Positions 51,753 to 61,003 of a stretch of 64,000 nucleotides of DNA are shown one piece after another (within the stretch, counting starts at the first letter, position 1; each line of letters opens with the position of its first letter). A program made the position numbers and the translations under genes. The stretch is from Ornithinibacillus californiensis (GTDB lineage Bacteria > Bacillota > Bacilli > Bacillales > Amphibacillaceae). The notes below the pieces were generated by a model. It was not told where the DNA came from. It saw only the letters and a list, made by a program, of their open reading frames with translations, and searched no databases. Location: contig NZ_LDUE01000005.1 in assembly GCF_001038485.1 (NCBI RefSeq), positions 62,001 to 126,000 on the forward strand, in the 5' to 3' direction.

Positions 51753-53504
51753 ATGTTTCAAGTATTTAAAAAGTTAGATTGGTTTTTTAAGCATTATTGG
51801 AAGCGATATACCTTTGCTATCATTACATTAATTATAGCTAGTGCCATTGGTTTAATACCGCCTAGATTACTTGGATATGCCATTGATCATATTCAATTTG
51901 AGACGTTAACTTCGCAGTTATTAACCATTATTATCGTTGGATATTTAGTATTAATAATTGTTCATTATAGTGTTTCCTTTATTTGGGATTACACACTTTT
52001 CAGTGGTGCAGTAATCTTAGAAAGATGGACTCGTTCAAAATTGATCAATCATTTTCTACGAATGACACCAACTTTCTATGGGAAATACAAGACTGGTGAT
52101 TTAATGGCAAGAAGTACAAACGATCTAAAGGCAATTGCACAAACTGCGGGATTTGGGGTCCTAACTTTAGTGGACTCTACGACGTTTATGTTTATGCTAA
52201 TAGCAGTGATGGGTTTTACAATTAGCTGGAAGCTAACGTTAGCAGCACTTATTCCACTCCCACTTATGGCATTGATAATGAATAAGTATGGTGCAGCAAT
52301 ACATGCACGTTTCACGGAGGCTCAAGCTGCGTTCGGAAATATGAACAATGAAGTATTAGAATCAATTCGTGGTGTCCGAGTGATCCGTGCGTTTGTTCAA
52401 GAGAAACAAGATAAAGAACGATTCGAAGCAATGACTGAGGATGTTTATCAGAAGAATATAGCAGTTGCAAAGATTGATGCGATGTTTGAACCAACGATGA
52501 AAATACTCGTTGGGCTCTCGTATACAATCGGTCTTGGATATGGAACGATACTCGTCTTTCAAAATGTAATTTCATTAGGAGACTTGGTTTCATTTAATGT
52601 TTACTTAGGGATGTTAATTTGGCCGATGTTTGCGGTAGGGGAATTAATCAATGTATTGCAACGTGGTAATGCATCCTTAGATCGAGTGAATGATACGATT
52701 GGATATAAAGCAGATGTAGTAGAACCTGAGAAACCTATTTCTGTTTCAAAGGTAAACTCGATTGTATTTAGAGATGTATCATTCTCCTACCCGGGTACGA
52801 AAAATAATCAACTAGAAAATATTAATCTTACTATATCCAAAGGGAGCACAATAGGAGTCGTTGGAAAAACTGGTTCAGGTAAAACTACCTTATTTAAGCT
52901 AATGCTTCGCCAATACCCTGGTGTTATTGGTGATATCAAAATATCTGACGTGGATTTAGAAAAAATGAGCTTGGATCAAGTCCGTTCCTGGATTGGCTAT
53001 GTCCCACAAGATCAAGTCATGTTTTCGAAAAGTGTTAGAGAAAATATTCAATTTGGTAAGAGCGATGCTAGTGATGAAGAGATTTATCGTGTGATGGAGC
53101 TTGCTCATTTCTTAGAGGATATTAAGCAGTTGCCTAAAGGATTAGATACGATGGTCGGTGAGAGTGGTGTCACGCTTTCTGGAGGTCAAAAGCAACGTGT
53201 TGCATTAGCACGTGCCTTTATCAAAGATCCAGAAATACTTATCTTAGATGATTCTTTATCGGCAGTAGATGGAAAAACCGAATCAAAAATTATTGAGCAT
53301 TTACGAGAAGAAAGAAAAAATAAAACAACGTTTATTGCTGCTCACCGTTTGTCAGCTGTAACCCATGCAGACCATATTATTGTGTTGGAGGACGGTAAAA
53401 TCGTCGAAGAAGGAACACATGAACAACTAATGGAAAATGGTGCATGGTATAAGGAACAGTACGAACAACAGCAGCTAGAGGATGATGAGGAGGCGATCTC
53501 CTAA
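51753..53504 (+). CDS. bmrC: heterodimeric multidrug ABC exporter subunit BmrC
   Basis: A 583-residue half transporter: six membrane helices (1-310), then the nucleotide-binding domain with Walker A GKTGSGKTTLFKL, signature TLSGGQKQR and Walker B ILILDDSLSAVD. The residue after the Walker B Asp is Asp rather than the catalytic Glu, so this is the degenerate-site subunit, as in B. subtilis BmrC (YheI). Among several starts I prefer ATG 53 of this codon cluster, position 51753, given AGGTG upstream. Its TAA shares a base with the bmrD ATG. Confidence 0.92.
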   Translation: MFQVFKKLDWFFKHYWKRYTFAIITLIIASAIGLIPPRLLGYAIDHIQFETLTSQLLTIIIVGYLVLIIVHYSVSFIWDYTLFSGAVILERWTRSKLINHFLRMTPTFYGKYKTGDLMARSTNDLKAIAQTAGFGVLTLVDSTTFMFMLIAVMGFTISWKLTLAALIPLPLMALIMNKYGAAIHARFTEAQAAFGNMNNEVLESIRGVRVIRAFVQEKQDKERFEAMTEDVYQKNIAVAKIDAMFEPTMKILVGLSYTIGLGYGTILVFQNVISLGDLVSFNVYLGMLIWPMFAVGELINVLQRGNASLDRVNDTIGYKADVVEPEKPISVSKVNSIVFRDVSFSYPGTKNNQLENINLTISKGSTIGVVGKTGSGKTTLFKLMLRQYPGVIGDIKISDVDLEKMSLDQVRSWIGYVPQDQVMFSKSVRENIQFGKSDASDEEIYRVMELAHFLEDIKQLPKGLDTMVGESGVTLSGGQKQRVALARAFIKDPEILILDDSLSAVDGKTESKIIEHLREERKNKTTFIAAHRLSAVTHADHIIVLEDGKIVEEGTHEQLMENGAWYKEQYEQQQLEDDEEAIS

Positions 53505-55534
53505 TGAAGAAAAAAACAACAGAAAAAAGACTGTTTAACTATGCGTTACAGTTTAAGAAGAAAATTATAATCGGTATTATCTTTCTAATGATTGCAACAG
53601 CACTTGAATTAGCAGGTCCTTTAATTGCGAAAACAATTATTGATGAACATATTGTCGGAGTAGAAGGTACATGGTATGAGTTAGAAGAAGATAATGATAG
53701 AAGCACGGTTGAATATGATGGGAGTTATTACAAACGATCAGACCGTGTCAAGGAAGAGGATATTATTGAAAGTACCAACACGTTGCTTCAAATTGGTAGG
53801 GAGTACTATCTTGTAGAAGGAGAAGTACCATTACTTGGAGAACGGACGGTGGAAGGGAATTCAATCATCTTAACATCTCAGGGAGTAGAAACTACTTATG
53901 CAGCCCAGAAAGTTTCGGTGAATGATATTTATAGTTTCTTCCAACCAGAGCAACGGCCAATTCTTTTATTACTTGGATTATATGTAGGGTTGTTATTAAT
54001 TGCTGGTATCTTTCAGTTCTATAAGACATTTCTATTACAACAAGCGTCTAATCAGATCGTGAAGAGGATGCGAAATGATATTTTTGAACACACACAGCGG
54101 ATTCCGATTAACTATTATGTCGATCAACCTGCAGGGAAAATTGTTGCGCGTGTTACGAACGATACAGAGGCTATTCGTGACTTATACGAACGTGTACTAA
54201 GTATAATTATCACTAGTGCGATTTATATGGCAGGTATTTTCGTTGCACTATTTATTCTAAATGCAAAGCTTGCTGTTTGGTTTCTACTTTTAATTCCATT
54301 ACTACTTGTTTGGATGAAATTCTATAAATTCTTTGGAACGAAGTACAATAAAGTAATACGTTCTACCATAAGTGAGATTAATGGAAAGATTAATGAAGCA
54401 ATACAAGGAATGACGATTATTCAAGCATTCCGTAGAGAGAAGCAAACAAAGGAAGAGTTTGAAGAATTAAATACGAGACACTTTAAATATCAGCGTAAAT
54501 TACTGAAATTAAGTGCATTGACCTCATATAACCTTGTCACCGTATTTCGAAATATCGCCTTTGTCGCATTCATTTGGTATTTCGGCTCAGCTTCCCTAAA
54601 TTTAGAGAGTATTATCTCGATTGGGATGCTATATGCAATAGTGGATCTATTAACAAGACTATTTGAACCTGTAAACGATATCGTAAACCAACTACCACTA
54701 CTAGAACAAGCAAGAGTAGCAGGAGGACGTGTCTTTGAATTAATGGATTTAGATGGGGAAGAGGTTAATCAGAAAGAGATTGACCGTTATCAAGGGAATA
54801 TTAAATTTGACCATGTATCCTTTGCGTATGAAAAGGAAGATTATGTGTTAAAAGATCTATCCCTTTCTGTTAAGGCTGGTGAAACAGTAGCCTTTGTTGG
54901 TCATACAGGATCAGGGAAAAGCTCGATTATGAATCTGTTATTCCGGTTCTATGATCCTCAAAAAGGTAAAATAACCATTGATGGACATGATACAAACGAT
55001 TGGTCTAGACAACAAGTCAGAAGTCACATGGGAATTGTTTTACAAGATCCGTTTCTGTTCTCTGGAACGATCCTGTCCAATGTTACGATGAATGATCCGA
55101 AAATCTCTCGTGAACGGGCAATAGAAGCGTTGAGAACAGTTGGAGCAGACCGTTTTATTGAAAAACTTCCAAAAAAATATGATGAACGAGTAACAGAAGG
55201 TGGAAGCACCTATTCTCTAGGAGAGCGTCAGCTAATTTCCTTTGCTCGAGCATTAGCGTTTAACCCAGCTATTCTTATATTAGACGAAGCAACAGCGAAT
55301 ATTGATACAGAGACAGAAAGCGTTATTCAAAATGCGCTTGAGGTATTAAAAAAGGGTAGAACAACATTAGTTATTGCCCACCGTTTATCCACGATTCAAC
55401 AAGCGGATAACATTTTTGTCCTTGAACATGGTAAGATTATAGAAAAAGGTAACCATGAACAGCTAATATCTGAAAAGGGAACCTATTACCAAATGTACAA
55501 GATGCAACAAGGTATCTCTCAAAAAGCAATGTAA
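53504..55534 (+). CDS. bmrD: heterodimeric multidrug ABC exporter subunit BmrD
   Basis: A 676-residue partner of BmrC, close to the 673 residues of B. subtilis BmrD (YheH). Between the first two membrane helices lies an extra acidic extracellular domain (about residues 45-145), also known from BmrD. Walker A is GHTGSGKSSIMNL, Walker B is ILILDEATANID with the catalytic Glu, and the signature is the variant YSLGERQ. The active ATP site thus combines this Walker B with the BmrC signature. The pair exports drugs such as antibiotics that also trigger the attenuator. Confidence 0.94.
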   Translation: MKKKTTEKRLFNYALQFKKKIIIGIIFLMIATALELAGPLIAKTIIDEHIVGVEGTWYELEEDNDRSTVEYDGSYYKRSDRVKEEDIIESTNTLLQIGREYYLVEGEVPLLGERTVEGNSIILTSQGVETTYAAQKVSVNDIYSFFQPEQRPILLLLGLYVGLLLIAGIFQFYKTFLLQQASNQIVKRMRNDIFEHTQRIPINYYVDQPAGKIVARVTNDTEAIRDLYERVLSIIITSAIYMAGIFVALFILNAKLAVWFLLLIPLLLVWMKFYKFFGTKYNKVIRSTISEINGKINEAIQGMTIIQAFRREKQTKEEFEELNTRHFKYQRKLLKLSALTSYNLVTVFRNIAFVAFIWYFGSASLNLESIISIGMLYAIVDLLTRLFEPVNDIVNQLPLLEQARVAGGRVFELMDLDGEEVNQKEIDRYQGNIKFDHVSFAYEKEDYVLKDLSLSVKAGETVAFVGHTGSGKSSIMNLLFRFYDPQKGKITIDGHDTNDWSRQQVRSHMGIVLQDPFLFSGTILSNVTMNDPKISRERAIEALRTVGADRFIEKLPKKYDERVTEGGSTYSLGERQLISFARALAFNPAILILDEATANIDTETESVIQNALEVLKKGRTTLVIAHRLSTIQQADNIFVLEHGKIIEKGNHEQLISEKGTYYQMYKMQQGISQKAM

Positions 55535-55557
55535 TACCAAAATGTGGGGTGAACGTG

Positions 55558-56382
55558 ATGAGTCGTGATAATGATGAAAAGCCTGACATTATTGATGATG
55601 ATTTATATGAAGAGTTTGATGATGAAGAGCTATATGAAATCATGGAACAAGCACGAAAAGATGCGCTCATCAAGTCCACATTAGAATATAAGAATAAAAA
55701 GCCAAAGCGTCCTTTTCCAAAATGGACGTTTTGGCTTATTGCTATTGCCATGCTCATTAATGTAATTGCTATCCTACCAAAGACATTCTCTATCCCTGCA
55801 ATTGACTTTTTAATAACTTCTGCTAAATTATCAACAGATGATGAAATAAAAACATATAAAGAAGCAGTAGTAGTTGTTGAAACTAAGGATAGTAAGGGCA
55901 CAGGTTTTGCTATCTCGGAGGATGGATATATTTTAACCAATGCGCATGTAGTCGATGAAGAAGAACGTGTTACAGTGGCTTTCCCTGAGATAGGGTTATT
56001 CACAGCAGAAGTAATGGAGACCTATCCAGATGTTGATCTCGCTTTATTAAAGACGGAAAGCGAGGAAGAGCTACCCTATCTAGAATTAGCTGAACAAACG
56101 GTCTTTGAAGATAATGAAAAAATATCATTTATTGGCAATCCTCTTGCTTTTAATGGCATTGCTAATGAAGGGACAATCATCGGATATACGGATTTAAAAA
56201 GTTGGGAAAGACCTGTTCTTATGATCGAAGCACCAGTATATCGAGGGAATAGTGGGAGTCCAATTATTAATCACGAAGGGCAAGTTATCGGTGTGATTTT
56301 TGCTACATTAAACCATGATGACCATGGAAAAGTGGGACTTTTTATCCCAATTGATTATTTTTATGATAAAAGTTTAAATTAG
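55558..56382 (+). CDS. membrane-anchored HtrA-like serine protease without a PDZ domain
   Basis: A 274-residue protein. The first 50 residues are cytoplasmic and very acidic, then one membrane helix (about 57-74) and an outside trypsin-like domain with His130 (LTNAHVVD), Asp160 (YPDVDLALL) and Ser232 (YRGNSGSP). There is no PDZ domain after the protease, unlike HtrA/DegP. It probably degrades damaged envelope proteins. ATG 55558 follows GGGGTG. It begins 23 bp after bmrD, so part of its message may come from the bmr operon. Confidence 0.87.
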   Translation: MSRDNDEKPDIIDDDLYEEFDDEELYEIMEQARKDALIKSTLEYKNKKPKRPFPKWTFWLIAIAMLINVIAILPKTFSIPAIDFLITSAKLSTDDEIKTYKEAVVVVETKDSKGTGFAISEDGYILTNAHVVDEEERVTVAFPEIGLFTAEVMETYPDVDLALLKTESEEELPYLELAEQTVFEDNEKISFIGNPLAFNGIANEGTIIGYTDLKSWERPVLMIEAPVYRGNSGSPIINHEGQVIGVIFATLNHDDHGKVGLFIPIDYFYDKSLN

Positions 56383-56411
56383 TACTTCTTAATTAGGTGC
56401 TATAACTGCTA

Positions 56412-56449
56412 AAATAGGAGAGAGGTAGGACTAGCTCTTCTATTTTTTT
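56412..56449 (+). terminator. terminator of the protease gene
   Basis: AATAGGAGAG pairs with CTCTTCTATT (one G-T pair), followed by T7. Confidence 0.82.
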
Positions 56450-56632
56450 GTTGTTTTTTGGGGGAAGTAACAGATTTTTAAACAAATTGTAACTCTCTCG
56501 TGATACTGCTTGTAATACTTGTACGATAAGATAAGCATATTCTTGATTTATAGAAAATATTAAACAAGCTGGTGGGTTTATAATGGCCTATATATATATA
56601 AAAGTCGATAATTTAATAAATTTTATACATGT

Positions 56633-56662
56633 CACACCCAAAAACTTTGTAACACAATCGAA
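56633..56662 (+). promoter_or_regulatory. putative sigma-I-dependent promoter of sigI
   Basis: CACACCCAAAAA (56633-56644) followed about 15-19 bp later by CGAA (56659-56662) resembles the C-rich -35 and CGAA -10 elements of sigma-I promoters, which are autoregulated. The -10 lies 28 bp before the start codon. This is a pattern reading only. Confidence 0.45.
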
Positions 56663-56689
56663 ATATATGAATGTTAGGGGTGATCTTCT

Positions 56690-57418
56690 TTGACACGTGA
56701 GATTACAAAAGACATCCCTTTAGAAGAATTAATTATGCAAGCGCAAAAGGGTGATGAAGCTAGCCAAAACTATTTACTAAAGAAATATCAACCCTTTATC
56801 GCGAAATGTGTATCAGAGGTATGTAAACGATATATAGATCCAACACGAGATGATGAATTTAGTATCGGATTATCAGCCTTTAACGAAGCAATTCGAATGT
56901 TTTCACCTGACCGTGGAAGCTCATTTTTAACCTTTGCTAACCTTGTTGTAAAACGGAAGGTTATTGATTATATTAGGTCTCAAAGTAAATATCCGACAGC
57001 TATTTCCTTTGATGAAACGTATGATGAAGAAAAAATGGAGAACCCTACGGAAATTGAAGCTGTAAATCATATTTACAGACAAGAACAAGAAGCTTGGTAT
57101 CGTAGACAAGAAATCCTAGAATTCAAGCAAAAGTTAGCGACCTATAAGCTGTCATTAGCAGATCTTGCAGAAGTTGCACCTAAACATCGAGATGCAAGGG
57201 ACACTGCTGTGAGTATTGCAAGACTTGTACGAAATGATGAGTCACTAAGCGAGTATGTCGAGCAAAAGAAAAAGCTTCCCATTAAAGAGTTGGCTAAAAA
57301 GGTTGATGTAAGTAAGAAAACATTAGAACGTAATCGTAAATTTATTTTGGCTATTTTTATTATACTAGGTGAAGATTATGTCTTCCTTAATGATTATTTG
57401 AAGGGGGTGGGCCAGTGA
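56690..57418 (+). CDS. sigI: RNA polymerase sigma factor SigI
   Basis: A 242-residue alternative sigma factor. The sigma-70 region 2 is visible in DPTRDDEFSIGLSAFNEAIRMFSPDRGSSFLTFANLVVKRKVIDYIR; the C-terminal part ends with the SigI-type DNA-binding helices (PIKELAKKVDVSKKTLERNRKFILAIFIIL). In B. subtilis SigI responds to heat; in clostridia its relatives sense polysaccharides. The start is TTG 56690 with AGGGGTGA upstream. The stop overlaps the rsgI start by four bases, which fixes the pair. Confidence 0.94.
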   Translation: MTREITKDIPLEELIMQAQKGDEASQNYLLKKYQPFIAKCVSEVCKRYIDPTRDDEFSIGLSAFNEAIRMFSPDRGSSFLTFANLVVKRKVIDYIRSQSKYPTAISFDETYDEEKMENPTEIEAVNHIYRQEQEAWYRRQEILEFKQKLATYKLSLADLAEVAPKHRDARDTAVSIARLVRNDESLSEYVEQKKKLPIKELAKKVDVSKKTLERNRKFILAIFIILGEDYVFLNDYLKGVGQ

Positions 57419-58632
57419 AAAAAGGTATAGTCATGGAACAGCATCGCAAATTTACCGTCATGATGACACATGATGGGTTATTTGAGAAAGCACATCCAGT
57501 AAAAAATGCTGCAATTGGCTTTGAAGTTGAATATGAGCCATTTGAGCAAAAACAGTGGAGCTCACTATTTAAGGGAAAGTTTTGGACTATGCGAGTAATA
57601 TCGATAGCAACAGTATTTTTGCTGCTACTTTTACCTATATACTTAACTGGGAATGGTAATGAAGCGTATGCATATGTCGATATTGATATAAATCCTAGTA
57701 TAGAACTTGAGCTAGACGATGATTTAGAAGTATCGGATGTAATTGCATTTAACGAGGATGCTGTTACCCTAATCGACGAGATTGGTGAATTAACCGGTCT
57801 AGAGATTGATGAAGCTATTGAGCTCATTATTCAGAACAGTGAAGAAAAGGGCTTTGTTAATACGGCTAAGAACGTATTGATTGGTGTTCATTATGTGGAA
57901 GGTGACGAAGAAAATCCAATTCAAGCTATTATTGAACAGCATTTTACAGAGAAACCTACAGATTGGCAGGTAGTAACGATTCAGATTCCGGAAGAAGTTA
58001 GAGTTACTGCTGAGAAGAATAAACAGTCCATGAATGAAGCTTTAGCTGCAAAAGTCACAGAACAGGCGGATGAAGCGGTTAATGCTATTGTCACAGAAGA
58101 AGATAGTAAAGTATTGCAATCATTTTATAATAGTAAAAAATCTGACGCAGAAGTGACCAATGAGGACGTAACTGATAAAAACAATAATCCCAAATCGCCG
58201 ATTGCAGAAGAAAAAAGCAATAATGGCAAAGAGAACTCTGCTAAAGATGAGGATCATCCAAGTAACCTAAAAGGTGAAAATGGAGAAAGTAACTCCAATA
58301 AGCCAGGTAAAGATAAAGAAAACAGCCAAAATCGTGGAAATCAAGATGACTCCAAAAAAAATGATAAGGAAAATAAAGGAAATCATAAAGCAAACCAGGG
58401 TAAAGGTAAAGATAAGGATCTTAATGAAGACCATCCTGGTAAGCAAAAAGGTGACAACAAAGACAAACATAATGACAAGCAAAATGAAAACAACAATTCA
58501 CATAATAAAGGTCAAAACAAAGGTAATAATGGTAAAGATAATAAAGGTAACAATGGAAACAATGGTCAAGGCAAAGGTAATGGAAATGGGAACCAGGATA
58601 ACTATTCATTAGGTATTCCGACATATAAATAA
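57415..58632 (+). CDS. rsgI: anti-sigma-I factor RsgI with Asn/Lys/Gly-rich tail
   Basis: A 405-residue membrane protein. Residues 1-50 are the cytoplasmic RsgI_N domain that holds SigI; one helix follows (about 60-80, VISIATVFLLLLLPIYL). Outside comes the periplasmic-type domain with YVDIDINPSIELELDDD, the site of self-cleavage in relatives. The last 150 residues are low-complexity, made almost only of Asn, Lys, Gly, Asp and Glu, with no carbohydrate-binding module. The start is GTG 57415, overlapping the sigI stop. The tail may span or stick to the wall. Confidence 0.92.
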   Translation: MKKGIVMEQHRKFTVMMTHDGLFEKAHPVKNAAIGFEVEYEPFEQKQWSSLFKGKFWTMRVISIATVFLLLLLPIYLTGNGNEAYAYVDIDINPSIELELDDDLEVSDVIAFNEDAVTLIDEIGELTGLEIDEAIELIIQNSEEKGFVNTAKNVLIGVHYVEGDEENPIQAIIEQHFTEKPTDWQVVTIQIPEEVRVTAEKNKQSMNEALAAKVTEQADEAVNAIVTEEDSKVLQSFYNSKKSDAEVTNEDVTDKNNNPKSPIAEEKSNNGKENSAKDEDHPSNLKGENGESNSNKPGKDKENSQNRGNQDDSKKNDKENKGNHKANQGKGKDKDLNEDHPGKQKGDNKDKHNDKQNENNNSHNKGQNKGNNGKDNKGNNGNNGQGKGNGNGNQDNYSLGIPTYK

Positions 58633-58635
58633 GCA

Positions 58636-58675
58636 TGAAAAGGGTTAACTCAATATCGAGTTAACCCTTTTCATT
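58636..58675. terminator. bidirectional terminator
   Basis: ATGAAAAGGGTTAACTC pairs perfectly with GAGTTAACCCTTTTCAT around a 6-nt loop. Confidence 0.95.
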
Positions 58676-58690
58676 TAGCTATAACCAGCT

Positions 58691-58927
58691 TTACATTTCT
58701 AACACGGCAGCAGGTGTGTACTTCATAGCGTGGTCGATGTAGTAAAGAAGGTTTTCGTGTGACTCCATGATTTTTCCTTCATCTAAGGAATAATGATAGG
58801 CATGAAGGAAATTCTGTATTTTTTTAGATAATAAATCATCTTTGGTACGAACCATTAACACAAGTAAATCATCCCATTGTCCCCATAACGTGTAGTACAA
58901 CGCCTTGTCGTAGTCTGGAATATCCAT
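58691..58927 (-). CDS. yhdB: YhdB-like small protein
   Basis: A 78-residue protein with the YhdB pattern DYDKALYYTLWGQWDDLLVLMVRTKDDLLSKKIQNFLHAYHYS. It is soluble and mostly helical; the function is unknown. An AAGGAGGGG site precedes ATG 58927. It is convergent with rsgI and divergent from the spore lipoprotein. Confidence 0.85.
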   Translation of the reverse strand: MDIPDYDKALYYTLWGQWDDLLVLMVRTKDDLLSKKIQNFLHAYHYSLDEGKIMESHENLLYYIDHAMKYTPAAVLEM

Positions 58928-59092
58928 GAATTCCCCTCCTTAAAACTCCAAGGGTAATTATAGCTTCCCCGTAATATATATATATTTTCTAGAAACTGTT
59001 TGGTGTGGTTTCCAATTTAAGGTCAGCCCTAATTAGCATAAACAGTTATGTCTGATACATACTAAAAAAACGAAAGGGAGGGATTATTGTAA

Positions 59093-59734
59093 ATGAAAAA
59101 AATGCTAATTAGTGTTGCTGCAGCAGCTTTACTTGTAACAACCGGCTGTGGTGGAGCGGACAATGAAGAGAGTCAACAGGGGACACAAAATAATAATATT
59201 GAGCCAGTAAAATTCAAAAATCATGACAATGCACTTGATCGCGATAACCGTAACTATATGATGCAACGTGATTTGGAAGAGCCTAATAATTATGATGTCC
59301 GCAATATAAACAATACAACGAACAATGATAATAATAACAAGAATAACTCGGAAAATAATAACAATGATTCAGACCAATATGAAGTGGCAAATGAAGCTGC
59401 TGATCAATTAGTGAAGAAGATTGATGTCCTAGACAATGCTTATGTTCTGACGACTAAAAATAACGCTTATGTCGCTGCAGATTTGAAAACACATCAAAAT
59501 GGTAACAATTTAAACAATAAAAATGGTGAAATAACGGATGAAGTTAAAAAGAAAATATCTTCTATAGTTAAATCTGTTGATCCGGACATTGATAATGTGT
59601 ATGTTTCCACAAATCCAGATTTTATGGACTTAGCTAATAATTATGCAGATGATGTTGATAATGGAGAACCCATTGAAGGGTTATTTGAAGAAATTGGGAA
59701 TATGATTGAACGAGTATTTCCTGAAAATGAATAA
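59093..59734 (+). CDS. YhcN/YlaJ-family sporulation lipoprotein
   Basis: A 213-residue lipoprotein; the signal peptide ends LLVTTGC (Cys19). An Asn-rich linker (about 72-98) leads to the conserved domain: EVANEAADQLVKKIDVLDNAYVLTTKNNAYVAADL and KKKISSIVKSVDPDIDNVYVSTNPDFMDL. This family is tied to spores and germination in Bacillus. GGGAGGG precedes ATG 59093. It is a single gene closed by its own terminator. Confidence 0.9.
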   Translation: MKKMLISVAAAALLVTTGCGGADNEESQQGTQNNNIEPVKFKNHDNALDRDNRNYMMQRDLEEPNNYDVRNINNTTNNDNNNKNNSENNNNDSDQYEVANEAADQLVKKIDVLDNAYVLTTKNNAYVAADLKTHQNGNNLNNKNGEITDEVKKKISSIVKSVDPDIDNVYVSTNPDFMDLANNYADDVDNGEPIEGLFEEIGNMIERVFPENE

Positions 59735-59771
59735 AAAAAGGTGCTTCCTTACAAAAGGGAGCACTTTTTCT
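59735..59771 (+). terminator. intrinsic terminator
   Basis: AAAAAGGTGCTTCC pairs with GGGAGCACTTTTT, with a T run. Confidence 0.85.
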
Positions 59772-59868
59772 GTATTTATTTACTTTTCCCTCAACATATT
59801 GAAAGTTGATACATATAATTCATATTAAACAAAGTGGATTACTATGATATTAATATGGAGTTGAGAAT

Positions 59869-60513
59869 ATGGGGCGAGAATTCGTAGATATTTTTGAGGA
59901 TTGGGCAGAAGACTATGATCATACAGTTAGTGGGCATGACCCGGAATATAAAGCGGTTTTTGAGGATTATGATAACATTTTAGAAAAAGTAGCTAAAAGT
60001 TCGATGGGCACTATTCTTGAATTTGGGGTAGGAACTGGAAATTTAACGAAGAAGTTATTAAGTGGTGGTCATCGTGTTATTGGGATTGAACCTTCTGAAG
60101 CAATGAGAGAAATAGCAGAGGAGAAGCTTCTAGATGCGATTGTATTGGATGGGGATTTTATTAATTTTCCTAAACCAACGATTGAGGTTAATACGATTGT
60201 GAGCACATACGCTTTTCATCATTTAACCGATGCAGAAAAAGAGATAGCTGTTAAAAAATTCGCTGAGCTTTTACCTAAGGGTGGAAGGGTTGTATTTGCG
60301 GATACGATGTTTACCTCCACTAGTGCGAAGCAGAGGAAGATTCTAGAAGCAGAGAAGAATGGCTTCTTGAATCTAGCAGAGGATTTAAAACGGGAATATT
60401 ATCCAACTTTAGAAACTGTCGAGGAAATATTTGTAGAAAACAATTTTATCGTTTCTTTCCAACAAATGAATGAATTTGCTTGGTTAATCATAGCTAATAA
60501 CAATAAAGAATAA
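59869..60513 (+). CDS. yrrT: SAM-dependent methyltransferase YrrT
   Basis: A 214-residue class I methyltransferase. Motif I is [16 protein letters not shown], and the next strand ends in [22 protein letters not shown] is a family block. In B. subtilis yrrT heads the methionine-to-cysteine operon with mtnN, mccA and mccB. Here the same order holds except that luxS replaces mtnN. The GGAGTTGAG site is 6 bases before ATG 59869. No S-box riboswitch was seen upstream. Its methyl acceptor is not known. Confidence 0.88.
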   Translation: MGREFVDIFEDWAEDYDHTVSGHDPEYKAVFEDYDNILEKVAKSSMGTILEFGVGTGNLTKKLLSGGHRVIGIEPSEAMREIAEEKLLDAIVLDGDFINFPKPTIEVNTIVSTYAFHHLTDAEKEIAVKKFAELLPKGGRVVFADTMFTSTSAKQRKILEAEKNGFLNLAEDLKREYYPTLETVEEIFVENNFIVSFQQMNEFAWLIIANNNKE

Positions 60514-60529
60514 AGGAGAATCTGGAGAT

Positions 60530-60988
60530 ATGAAAAAAATGAATGTAGAAAGCTTTAATTTAGACCACACAAAAGTAAAGGCACCATATGTACGATTGGT
60601 TGGTGTGACTGAAGGAGCAAATGGCGATAAAGTGTATAAGTACGATATTCGATTTAAACAACCAAATAAGGAACATATGGAAATGGCTGGTTTACATTCA
60701 ATAGAGCATTTAATGGCAGAAAATATTCGTAATCATATGGATAATGTTCTAGATATTAGTCCAATGGGTTGTCAAACAGGATTTTATTTAGCTATTTTAA
60801 ACAATGATTCATTTGATGATGTTCTTGTGACGTTGGAGAAGACATTAATAGATGTTCTAAGAGCAGATGAAGTACCAGCTTGCAATAAAGTGCAGTGTGG
60901 CTGGGCTGCCAATCATAGCTTAGAGGGTGCAAAAGAAATAGCTGAAGAAATGCTTTCCAAAAAGGATGGTTGGAGAGAAGTATTTTAA
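60530..60988 (+). CDS. luxS: S-ribosylhomocysteine lyase LuxS
   Basis: A 152-residue metalloenzyme that splits S-ribosylhomocysteine into homocysteine and the AI-2 precursor DPD. Metal ligands are His56 and His60 (HSIEHLMAE) and Cys123 (QCGWAANHS); Cys81 in [10 protein letters not shown] and Glu59 are catalytic. It supplies homocysteine to mccA and mccB directly downstream, so in this operon its main task is likely sulfur recycling, with AI-2 as a by-product. AAAGGAG precedes ATG 60530. The nucleosidase Pfs needed before it is not in the window. Confidence 0.96.
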   Translation: MKKMNVESFNLDHTKVKAPYVRLVGVTEGANGDKVYKYDIRFKQPNKEHMEMAGLHSIEHLMAENIRNHMDNVLDISPMGCQTGFYLAILNNDSFDDVLVTLEKTLIDVLRADEVPACNKVQCGWAANHSLEGAKEIAEEMLSKKDGWREVF

Positions 60989-61003
60989 TATTGGGGTGAA
61001 AAC

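Noticed and set aside
58267-58636. Frames of 71-112 codons over the rsgI tail
   Set aside because: Shadows of the low-complexity AAT/AAA/GGT codons in rsgI.
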